Assembly (NCBI RefSeq): GCF_020880815.1 | Contig: NZ_JAJITD010000017.1 | Coordinates: 62,001-126,000, forward strand | DNA length: 64,000 nucleotides | From: Paraburkholderia sejongensis | Lineage (GTDB): Bacteria > Pseudomonadota > Gammaproteobacteria > Burkholderiales > Burkholderiaceae | Reading direction: 5' to 3' | Shown: positions 11,033-18,697 of the stretch, piece after piece | Layout of the letters: each line of letters begins with the position of its first letter | Numbering within the stretch: position 1 is the stretch's first letter | Notes under the pieces: model-generated | What the model was told of the DNA's origin: nothing | What the model saw: the letters and a program-made list of their open reading frames with translations, nothing else | Database searches by the model: none | Made by a program: the position numbers and the translations under genes

Positions 11033-12229
11033 ATGGACCAAAGCGATCTGAAAGCCCCGACGTGGCAATTGTCCGAACGCGCCCGCAAGCTTACGAGCTC
11101 GGCGATCCGCGAGATCCTGAAGGTAACGGAACGGCCCGAAGTCATTTCGTTTGCCGGCGGCCTGCCGTCGCCGGCCACGTTCCCGGCCGAGCGCATGCGC
11201 GAAGCGGCCGACCGCATCCTGCGCGACAACCCCGCCGCCGCGCTGCAATACAGCGCGACCGAAGGCTATCTGCCGCTGCGTGAGTGGATCGCGCAACGCT
11301 ACTCGACGGGCGGCGCGCAGATTCGTCCGACGCAGGTGCTGATCACGACCGGCTCGCAGCAGGCGCTCGACCTGCTCGGCAAGGTGCTGGTGTGCCCGCA
11401 GAGCCCGGTGCTGGTCGAAACGCCGACCTACCTCGGCGCGCTGCAATCGTTCTCGATGTACGAGCCGCATTACGTGCAGGTGCCGACCGACGCGCAGGGC
11501 CTGATTCCCGAAGGCCTGCAGCCGGAACTGACCAGGGGCGCGCGCCTGCTGTACGCGCAGCCGAACTTCCAGAACCCGACCGGCCGCCGTCTGCCGGTGG
11601 AGCGCCGCCGCGCGCTGGCCGAATTCGCGAAGAGCGCGCCGTTCCCGGTGATCGAGGACGATCCGTACGGCGCGCTCGACTACGCGGGCGAACCGTTGCC
11701 GACCATGCTGTCGATGGCGCCCGATCACATCGTCTATCTCGGCTCGTTCTCGAAGGTGCTCGCGCCGGGTCTGCGGGTCGGCTTCATCATCGCGCCCGAA
11801 GAGCTGATCTTCAAACTGGTGCAGGCCAAGCAGGCCACCGACCTGCACACGCCGAGCTTCACGCAGCGCATCGTTCACGAAGTGATCAAGGACGGCTTCC
11901 TCGACACCCACGTGCCGACGATCCGCGAGCTGTATCGCAACCAGTGCCAGGCGATGCTCGACTCGCTCGAGCGCTATATGCCCGAAGGCGTCACCTGGAA
12001 CCGTCCGGAAGGCGGCATGTTCATCTGGGTCGATCTGCCCGCGCAGATCGACACCATGAAGCTGCTCGAAGAAGCGGTCGCGCAGAACGTCGCGTTCGTG
12101 CCAGGCGGTCCGTTCTACGCGAACGATGCGCAGCACAATACGCTGCGTCTGTCGTTCGTCACGGTGCCGCCCGCTAAAATCGACGAAGGCGTCGCGCGTC
12201 TCGCGGCACTGGTGCGCGCCAGGCTGTAA
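11033..12229 (+). CDS. PLP-dependent aminotransferase, fold type I (LysN/2-aminoadipate aminotransferase-like)
   Basis: The 398-residue enzyme shows the class I aminotransferase order: VISFAGGLPSPATFP at the start, ALQYSATEGYLPLREWIA, then YAQPNFQNPTGRRLP (cofactor and substrate contacts), VIEDDPYGALDY, and the PLP lysine in YLGSFSKVLAPGLRVGF. A C-terminal Arg that should bind the substrate carboxylate is in NTLRLSFV. It resembles broad-specificity enzymes acting on 2-aminoadipate, leucine or aromatic amino acids. The exact substrate cannot be set. The ATG has a strong AGAGGAG site. It is followed by a terminator and a RidA-like gene. Confidence 0.9.
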   Translation: MDQSDLKAPTWQLSERARKLTSSAIREILKVTERPEVISFAGGLPSPATFPAERMREAADRILRDNPAAALQYSATEGYLPLREWIAQRYSTGGAQIRPTQVLITTGSQQALDLLGKVLVCPQSPVLVETPTYLGALQSFSMYEPHYVQVPTDAQGLIPEGLQPELTRGARLLYAQPNFQNPTGRRLPVERRRALAEFAKSAPFPVIEDDPYGALDYAGEPLPTMLSMAPDHIVYLGSFSKVLAPGLRVGFIIAPEELIFKLVQAKQATDLHTPSFTQRIVHEVIKDGFLDTHVPTIRELYRNQCQAMLDSLERYMPEGVTWNRPEGGMFIWVDLPAQIDTMKLLEEAVAQNVAFVPGGPFYANDAQHNTLRLSFVTVPPAKIDEGVARLAALVRARL

Positions 12230-12253
12230 GCGATAGCCGCATCACGCTCACCT

Positions 12254-12304
12254 CGGGGCGAACCCGGCACACAGCATGCGTGCCGGGTTCGCCCCGCCTG
12301 TTTT
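12254..12304 (+). terminator. Strong rho-independent terminator after aminotransferase gene
   Basis: A perfect 16-bp stem (12254 to 12269 with 12281 to 12296) closes an 11-base loop and is followed by GCCTGTTTT. It starts about 25 bases after the aminotransferase stop, separating it from the RidA-like gene. Confidence 0.88.
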
Positions 12305-12334
12305 AACGCAATCTCACCGAATCGAGGACACGAC

Positions 12335-12799
12335 ATGGCTCAAGCGAATGTGTACGACAAGCTCAAGGAACTCGGCATCGAACTGCCGGCAGCAGGCGCG
12401 CCGGCGGCGGCCTATGTGATGAGCGCGCAAAGCGGCAACACGGTGTACCTGTCCGGCCACATCGCGAAGAAGGACGGCAAGGTGTGGGTCGGCAAGCTCG
12501 GCGCGACGATGACGACCGACGAAGGCAAGGCCGCCGCGCGTTCGATCGCGATCGATCTGCTCGCGACGCTGCACACGCACGTCGGCGATCTGAACCGCGT
12601 CACCCGCATCGTCAAGCTGATGAGCCTCGTCAACTCGACGCTCGAATTCACCGAACAGCATCTGGTCACCAACGGTGCGTCGGAACTGGTCGCCGACGTG
12701 TTCGGCGAACGCGGCAAGCATGCGCGCTCGGCCTTCGGCGTCGCGCAGATTCCGCTCGGCGCGTGCGTCGAGATCGAGTTGATCGCCGAGGTCGAATAA
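12335..12799 (+). CDS. RidA/YjgF-family protein
   Basis: The 154-residue protein belongs to the RidA (YjgF/YER057c/UK114) superfamily in its longer YjgF/chorismate-mutase-like subgroup. Visible features are NTVYLSGHIAKKDGKVWVGK, a helix rich in Ala and Ile ending DLLATLHTHVGDLNRVTRIVK, and the C-terminal FGVAQIPLGACVEIELIAEV. RidA proper hydrolyses reactive enamine/imine intermediates made by PLP enzymes. The conserved Arg used by RidA is not clearly present here, since the equivalent stretch reads ARSAFGVAQIPLG. Its location beside an aminotransferase gene and a PhzF gene fits amine metabolism, but activity is unproven. Confidence 0.87.
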   Translation: MAQANVYDKLKELGIELPAAGAPAAAYVMSAQSGNTVYLSGHIAKKDGKVWVGKLGATMTTDEGKAAARSIAIDLLATLHTHVGDLNRVTRIVKLMSLVNSTLEFTEQHLVTNGASELVADVFGERGKHARSAFGVAQIPLGACVEIELIAEVE

Positions 12800-12880
12800 G
12801 CTTCGACGCGCCGTGACGCGCGGCCTGACCATGCGTCCGGCATAGCGTCGGTTTCGGACCCGGTTCACGCCGCATCAACC

Positions 12881-12926
12881 AGCTGAACGCGCCGCCCGGT
12901 GTCTCGCACCGGCGGCGCGTTTAGCT
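12881..12926 (+). terminator. Hairpin between ridA-like and phzF-like genes
   Basis: AGCT and AACGCGCCGCC (12881 to 12896) pair with GGCGGCGCGTT and AGCT (12911 to 12926) to give a long GC-rich stem. Only a short T-rich segment follows (AGCTTT), so termination is likely but less certain than for the upstream hairpin. Confidence 0.6.
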
Positions 12927-13022
12927 TTGGAGCAATTCAGAGCGCGCGTGATTCGCCGGTCCGCACGCGGCTGGAATCGCCGCACTCCCCCAACGTTCGC
13001 ATCAGCCGAGAGAGCCCTGTCG

Positions 13023-13937
13023 ATGCCCGTTCACAACGTCCGTTTCAAACAGGTCGACGTGTTTACGTCCACGCCGTTCAAAGGCAATCCGCTCGCGGTC
13101 GTGTTCGACGCCGACACGCTCGATAGCGCGCAAATGCAGACCATCGCGCGCTGGACCAACCTGTCCGAAACCACCTTTCTTCTGCAACCGGACCACCCGG
13201 CCGCCGACTATCGCGTGCGCATCTTCACGCCGGGCGGCGAGCTGCCGTTCGCCGGTCATCCGACGCTCGGCACCGCGCATGCGCTGCTCGAAAGCGGCTA
13301 CCAGCCCAAGCGCGCCGGCAAGCTGATCCAGCAATGCGGCGTGGGGCTCGTCGAGCTGGAAGAACTGGAACACCCTGCGGCGCCCGCGCCCGCCGGCACG
13401 TCACGCGCGTGGGCCTTCGCCGCGCCGCCCGCGCGCGTCGCGCCGCTCGGCGAAGACCGTTACGAAGCGCTCGCGACAGCTTTGCGGAGCAGCGCGATCG
13501 ATTTCAGCGCGCCGCCCTGCGCGGTCGATAACGGCGCGCCGTGGCTCATCGTGCGCGTCGATTCGGCCCGTAGCTGCCTCGCACTTGAACCGGACGCGCT
13601 CGCGCTCGCCGAACTCGCGCATTCGGTCGACACGCACGGCATCGCGGTCTACGGCCCGCACGAGCCCGACGGCCCCGCGACCTTCGAAATCCGTTGCCTG
13701 ATGGCCGGCGGCGGCTTCGGCACCGGCGAGGATCCGGTGACGGGCAGCGCCAACGCCGCGCTCGCGGGTCTGCTGCAGCTGCAGCACCGCTGCCCGGGCG
13801 CCCGCTACACCGCGCGACAAGGCACCGTGCTGGGTCGCGCGGGCGAGGTATCGGTGCACTACGACGATGCGCGCGGCAAGATCTGGATCGGCGGCCCAAC
13901 GGTGACGATCGTCGACGGCACCTGCCGGCTCGCCTGA
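13023..13937 (+). CDS. PhzF-family isomerase/epimerase
   Basis: The 304-residue protein starts RFKQVDVFTSTPFKGNPLAV, the PhzF signature in which the family places its catalytic Glu a little later (here in the NLSETTFLL segment). It has the FTPGGELPFAGHPTLGTAHA turn and the second-domain equivalent GEDPVTGSANAALAG. PhzF in phenazine producers isomerises dihydro-3-hydroxyanthranilate. Most relatives are of unknown substrate, and there are no other phenazine genes here. The ATG at 13023 was chosen because conserved sequence begins at once. The upstream extension is unlike the family. Confidence 0.88.
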   Translation: MPVHNVRFKQVDVFTSTPFKGNPLAVVFDADTLDSAQMQTIARWTNLSETTFLLQPDHPAADYRVRIFTPGGELPFAGHPTLGTAHALLESGYQPKRAGKLIQQCGVGLVELEELEHPAAPAPAGTSRAWAFAAPPARVAPLGEDRYEALATALRSSAIDFSAPPCAVDNGAPWLIVRVDSARSCLALEPDALALAELAHSVDTHGIAVYGPHEPDGPATFEIRCLMAGGGFGTGEDPVTGSANAALAGLLQLQHRCPGARYTARQGTVLGRAGEVSVHYDDARGKIWIGGPTVTIVDGTCRLA

Positions 13938-14285
13938 GCCACGTGTGCAACAGCGCGCGACGGCAAGTGCCGTGCCGATTGCGGGATCGACCGCCCGCGC
14001 GCGCGAAATCCGCACCAGCACTAGCGCTCGCGGCTCTTGGTCGAGCGCGCCGCGGCGCCAGTCGCGCCCGCGTTTACCCGAGGTGCGGACCCTTCCTTAA
14101 TCCAGTGGCATTCAGTAAGATCGAAAACATACCCCGTTGACCCGTGGACGGTCAGGCGCGGCGCCACGCCTTCTCCTGCTGCGCAGCAGCTTTGGCACCT
14201 TGGTCACCATGCAGCCATTCATTCAATCAGCGCAGTCGATGCCCGTGCGTTTGCCAATCGCTCGCGCCGAGCCGCGGGCCAGCCG
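13938..14285 (+). other. Intergenic region before GGDEF-EAL gene
   Basis: The 348 bases between the phzF-like gene and the chosen start of the GGDEF-EAL gene show no gene of their own. The downstream frame stays open back to 14037, but its translation there has no domain character. I see no clear hairpin or operator. Confidence 0.4.
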
Positions 14286-16640
14286 ATGAGTCAATCCCGC
14301 TTCTCCGCCCCGCACGAAGCCAGAGCGCCGCGCGATCCGTCGATCACGCGCCGGCGCGCGCTGCTCGTCATCCCCGCGCTCGGGGTGCTGGTGCTGATCC
14401 TGCTGTGGACCGTGATCTTCGCGCGGCTGGCGGTCGAAAAGGAAGCGACCTACCGCGAGGCGATGGCCTCCTCCGCGATTCTTTCCGCCGCGCTCGAACA
14501 GCACACGATCAAGGCGATTCACCAGGTCGATCAGATCACCCGCTTCGTCAAATTCGAGTTCGAGAAGACGCCGAATCATTTCGATCTCGCGAGCACCGTC
14601 GAAAAAGGCGTCGTGCAAAGCGAGACGCTGGTGCAGGTATCGTTGATCGACGAGCACGGCAAGCTGCTCGCCAACACCGCCGAACTCAATCCGAAACACA
14701 TCGATCTGTCCGACCGCGAGCACTTCAAGGTCCACGAGCACGAGAACGACGACCAGTTGTACATCAGCAAGCCGGTGCTCGGCCGCATCTCCGGCCACTG
14801 GACGCTGCAGATGACGCGGCGCCTGAATCATCCGGACGGCTCGTTCGCGGGCGTGGTGGTGGTGTCGGAAGACCCGAGCTATTTCACGACCGACTTTTAC
14901 AACAACGCGGCGATCGGCCGCGAAGGCGTGATCGCGGTGATCTCCGACAACGGCACCGTGCTCGCGCGCCGCACCGGCAGCGCCGATAAAGCGAGCGGCG
15001 CGTTCACCGCGAGCGGCACCTACCCGACCTCGGAACACGTATCGGGCACCTACGTCGATTCGATCGACGACGTCACCCGCATCGTGTCGTACCGGCATAT
15101 CGACGGCTATCCGCTCGGCGTGCTGGTCGGTCTTTCGCAGGCCGAAGAATTCGCCGACTACAACCACACGCGCAACGTCTATCTGCTGATGGCGGGCTTC
15201 ATCTCGCTCGCGATGCTGAGCTTCTTCGCGGTCGCGACCGGCCTGATCGGCAAACTGCTCGGCCGCGAGCGCGAGATGACGCACCTCGTCGAATACGATC
15301 TGCTGACCGGGCTGCGCAACCGCTACGCGACGCTGCAGGCGCTGCGCCACGACGTCGCGCAACCGGCCAACCTCGGCCGCCTCGCGATCCTGTTCATCGA
15401 TCTGGACAACTTCAAGACCGTCAACGACACGCTCGGCCACAATGCCGGCGATATCGTGCTGCAGATGACCGCCTCGCGGCTGGCGGCCGCGGTCGGCGAC
15501 GGCGGCGCGCTCTCCCGGATCGGCGGCGACGAGTTCGTGGTGGTGATCAAGGGCGACGACGTCGAGAAGCGCGCGGTCGCGCTCGCCGAAGCCGCCGCCG
15601 ACGTGTTCTCGAAACCGTTCGACGTGCGCGGCAGCTCGTTCGTGCTGCATGCGAGCATCGGCATCGCGCTGTACTCGGTCGCCAACGAAAGCGAGATCGA
15701 TCTGCTGAAGAAGGCCGACCTCGCGATGTACAGCGCGAAGGACGCCGGCAAGAACTGCTATCAGTTCTATTCGCCGGATCTGTCGCATCGCGCGGACCAT
15801 CTGATGAAGTGGGAGCAGCAGCTGCGCGTCGCGCTCGCGGAGAAGCAGCTGTTCCTCGCGTATCAGCCGAAGATCGATCTGACGCGGCGCTGCATCACCG
15901 GCTTCGAGGCGCTGGTGCGCTGGAACCATCCGCAGCACGGTCTGATTCCGGCCAACGAATTCATCCCGGTCGCCGAATCGACGGGGCTGATCGTGCCGAT
16001 CGGCGACTTCGTGATCGAGACCGCCTGCCATCAGCTCGCGCAGTGGCAGCAGCAGGGTTACGACACGCTGTCGCTCGCGGTCAATATTTCGGCGGTGCAG
16101 TTCTGGCGCGGCGACCTGTTCGAGACGATCTCGCGCGCGATCGAAGAAACCGGCATTTCCGCGCGCCGCCTCGAACTCGAAATCACCGAGACGACGATGA
16201 TGGAATATCCGGAAGTCGTCTCCGAGAAAATCGTCGCGCTGAAACGTCTCGGCGTACGTATCGCGCTCGACGACTTCGGCACCGGCTACTCGTCGCTGTC
16301 GTATCTGAACCGCTTCTCGGTCGATACGCTGAAAGTCGACCGCTCTTTCGTGCAGGCGATTCCGGGCGACCGCAGCGTGTGCGTGATGGTCACCGCGATC
16401 GTCAATCTGGCGCGCTCGCTCGGGCTCAAGGTGGTGGTCGAGGGCACCGAGACCGAGGAGCAGATTGCGTGGCTGGCCGCGCTCGGCCATATCGAGGCAC
16501 AGGGCTTCCTGTTCTCGCGGCCGGTGCCGGTCGAGGCGATCCCGGCGCTGCTCGAACGTTTCGGCGTGTGCGGCGTCAACAGCCGGCGCGCCGCGCACGA
16601 AACGGATCACACCAGCAGCGTGTCGAGCACCAACAATTAA
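14286..16640 (+). CDS. Membrane GGDEF-EAL protein with periplasmic dCache-like sensor
   Basis: The 784-residue protein has a transmembrane segment near residues 25 to 45 (LLVIPALGVLVLILLWTVIF), a periplasmic Cache-like sensor (about 45 to 300), a second membrane segment (YLLMAGFISLAMLSFFAVAT), a GGDEF domain with intact RIGGDEF near residue 413, and an EAL domain with FEALVRW near 541. The EAL domain also keeps LDDFGTGYSS, KVDRSF and EGTETEEQ, which are metal- and substrate-binding segments. It may both make and degrade cyclic di-GMP; which activity dominates cannot be told from sequence. The ATG at 14286 was chosen over the upstream extension. The chromate transporter gene follows by 35 bases. 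Confidence 0.93.
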   Translation: MSQSRFSAPHEARAPRDPSITRRRALLVIPALGVLVLILLWTVIFARLAVEKEATYREAMASSAILSAALEQHTIKAIHQVDQITRFVKFEFEKTPNHFDLASTVEKGVVQSETLVQVSLIDEHGKLLANTAELNPKHIDLSDREHFKVHEHENDDQLYISKPVLGRISGHWTLQMTRRLNHPDGSFAGVVVVSEDPSYFTTDFYNNAAIGREGVIAVISDNGTVLARRTGSADKASGAFTASGTYPTSEHVSGTYVDSIDDVTRIVSYRHIDGYPLGVLVGLSQAEEFADYNHTRNVYLLMAGFISLAMLSFFAVATGLIGKLLGREREMTHLVEYDLLTGLRNRYATLQALRHDVAQPANLGRLAILFIDLDNFKTVNDTLGHNAGDIVLQMTASRLAAAVGDGGALSRIGGDEFVVVIKGDDVEKRAVALAEAAADVFSKPFDVRGSSFVLHASIGIALYSVANESEIDLLKKADLAMYSAKDAGKNCYQFYSPDLSHRADHLMKWEQQLRVALAEKQLFLAYQPKIDLTRRCITGFEALVRWNHPQHGLIPANEFIPVAESTGLIVPIGDFVIETACHQLAQWQQQGYDTLSLAVNISAVQFWRGDLFETISRAIEETGISARRLELEITETTMMEYPEVVSEKIVALKRLGVRIALDDFGTGYSSLSYLNRFSVDTLKVDRSFVQAIPGDRSVCVMVTAIVNLARSLGLKVVVEGTETEEQIAWLAALGHIEAQGFLFSRPVPVEAIPALLERFGVCGVNSRRAAHETDHTSSVSSTNN

Positions 16641-16675
16641 AGGACCGGTCCCCGCGCCGGGGCCGGCGTATCGCG

Positions 16676-17884
16676 ATGCAGACCATCACGAGCGAGGAGG
16701 CTGCGAGCCGTGGGCAACGGGAACCGCTCTGGACGCTGTTCCGGGTCGTGCTTGGGCTGTCCGCGCTGTCGTGGGGCGGCCTCGCGCTGATGGCGCAACT
16801 CGAGCATCACTATGTCGAACGCGAGGGACGGCTGTCGCGGATCGCATTCTCCGATCTGATCGCGTTGGCGTGGATGGTGCCGGGGCCGGTCGGCTGCAAC
16901 GTCGCGGTTCAACTCGGCCATGCGCTGCGCGGACGCGCCGGCGCGTGGGTCGCCGGGATCGCGAGCGTGCTGCCGTTCTTCACGCTGATGACACTGTTCG
17001 CGATCTTCTACCGCACACCGCTCGTGCATGCGGTCGCCTCGCAAACGCTGCTGCATCACTTCAGCGTCGTGCTCGCCACCTTGATCGCGGTGACCTGGTA
17101 CAAGCAGACCCGTGCGCTGGTGCGCGGCAAACTCGAAGGGAGCGCGGCGCTGCTCGGCTGCATCGCGCTGTTCTTCGCGCACAGCCCGGCCGCCTACGTG
17201 GTGATGCTCGGCACGGCGTTCGGCGCCGGCTGGTTCGCGAGCGCCGAGCGCGCTACACGGCTGAACGTCTCGCTCGCACGCGGCGACTACCGGCTGCTGA
17301 CCGCACTCGCGATACTGCTCGTTCTATTCGCGGTGCCGCTGTCGCCTCGCTACGAACTCGCACTGCTGTGGCCGCGTCTGGCCGGCGCCGGAATGACGCT
17401 GTTCGGCGGCGGCTTCTCCGCGCTGCCTGTGCTCAAGACACTGTTCGTCACGCCGGCGATCGGCGTGTCGGATAACGACTTCACGCTCGCGTTTTCGCTG
17501 TCGCCGCTATCGCCCGGACCGCTGCTCAACGTGGTGCCGTTCTTCGGCTATCTGATCGACGGCTGGGCCGGCGCGCTGCTCGCGACGCTCGCGCTGTTCG
17601 TGCCGTCGGGCGCTCTGGTGGTGCTCGCACAGCGGCATCTGCACCGGTTGAAGGCCAATCCGCGCTTCGAGCATGGGATGAGGATGCTGCGCGCGGTCAC
17701 GACCGCGTTTCTCGCGGTGGCCGTGCTGAAGATTGCCGCGCATATGCCGCTGGAGCCGGTCTATCTGTTGACCGCGCTGTTCTCCGCGCTGTGCTTCGCG
17801 AGACTGAAGGTGCCGGTGTACGTCGTGTACGGGACGGTGGCGCTGGTGTGCGGCGTGTGGCTCGCGTATCACGCGGCCGGATGA
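16676..17884 (+). CDS. chrA: CHR-family chromate transporter (chromate ion antiporter type)
   Basis: The 402-residue membrane protein has two homologous CHR halves. The first has FSDLIALAWMVPGPVGCNVA, the second GFSALPVLKTLF and DFTLAFSLSPLSPGPLLNVV. Each half contains the PGP-type motif expected of chromate transporters. About ten to twelve hydrophobic segments can be seen. The family exports chromate or related oxyanions. No chrB-like regulator lies nearby, so its inducer is unknown. The coding frame is open far upstream inside the GGDEF-EAL gene, but the ATG at 16676 starts the family-like region. It may be co-transcribed with that gene. Confidence 0.85.
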   Translation: MQTITSEEAASRGQREPLWTLFRVVLGLSALSWGGLALMAQLEHHYVEREGRLSRIAFSDLIALAWMVPGPVGCNVAVQLGHALRGRAGAWVAGIASVLPFFTLMTLFAIFYRTPLVHAVASQTLLHHFSVVLATLIAVTWYKQTRALVRGKLEGSAALLGCIALFFAHSPAAYVVMLGTAFGAGWFASAERATRLNVSLARGDYRLLTALAILLVLFAVPLSPRYELALLWPRLAGAGMTLFGGGFSALPVLKTLFVTPAIGVSDNDFTLAFSLSPLSPGPLLNVVPFFGYLIDGWAGALLATLALFVPSGALVVLAQRHLHRLKANPRFEHGMRMLRAVTTAFLAVAVLKIAAHMPLEPVYLLTALFSALCFARLKVPVYVVYGTVALVCGVWLAYHAAG

Positions 17885-17956
17885 TGCGTTGCGGACCTCG
17901 CCGGGTTCCTCGACCCCGGCAAAGCCCGCAAGCCGTTCGATGAAGCTGAAGGGAAA

Positions 17957-18415
17957 TCACAACCCGCGCGACAGTACCGCGACGCCGATCGTCACGACGC
18001 CGAGCACCAGATTGATCAGCACCAGACGACGAATCGTGCCGACCGCTTGCGCGCCGTCCGGCCACTTCTGCGCCTGCACCGCGCGGCGCACTCGCGGAAA
18101 TACCGCGAAACGGATATGCCCGAAGATCAGCATCATCACGATGCCGAGGCCGGCCATCGCGTGCATCGGCCAGCTCGCGTGGCCGCCGCCGAATTGCATC
18201 AACAGGAAGCCGCCGCTGATCAGGATCATCAGCACCGACGCGCCGACCCAGTTGAAGAAGCGGCCGAACACCGACTCCCACAGCGGCAGCCGCAGCTGCG
18301 GCGACAGATCGCCGAGCGCCGGGCGCAAACAGAAATGCGCGAACACCATACCGCCGACCCACACCGCCACCCCGAGCAGATGCAGAAAAATCGCGACTTC
18401 GATGGCCTTGCCCAT
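17957..18415 (-). CDS. CopD-like integral membrane protein
   Basis: The 152-residue protein has four hydrophobic segments: VAIFLHLLGVAVWVGGMVFA, VGASVLMILISGGFLLMQFG, AMAGLGIVMMLIFGHIRFAV and LVLINLVLGVVTIGVAVLS. Conserved His residues sit in the first and third segments, as in the CopD/YwiC-type family sometimes linked to copper or haem. The role is unknown, and no copper genes are adjacent. It is convergent with the chromate transporter gene, with 72 bases between the stops. Confidence 0.75.
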   Translation of the reverse strand: MGKAIEVAIFLHLLGVAVWVGGMVFAHFCLRPALGDLSPQLRLPLWESVFGRFFNWVGASVLMILISGGFLLMQFGGGHASWPMHAMAGLGIVMMLIFGHIRFAVFPRVRRAVQAQKWPDGAQAVGTIRRLVLINLVLGVVTIGVAVLSRGL

Positions 18416-18697
18416 ATAGTTTTCCTTTTCTGACGCGTTACCGTTCAGGACACTTGATCTTGACTGCGGCTACTGAGCGCATTCGACCATGCGTGCTGCA
18501 TGCAGTTCCGGGTATCCATCAGGATTGCGTCGTATTGTTGTCCTGCTGATCGCGGCCCGTGTTACCGGCCGCGTTGCCGTCGCTCCCCGTTGTTGCCACC
18601 ACCCTTTCGCGACGGTCTTTTTTGCGACAACCGGCGAGCGCCCCGCATGCTAGCAGGCGCGCGCCGTTTTCCAGCGTCAAACTTCGTTAAGTCGCGG

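Noticed and set aside
14223..16610. 795-residue open frame antisense to the GGDEF-EAL gene
   Set aside because: Composition is that of an antisense frame, while the plus strand has intact GGDEF and EAL motifs.
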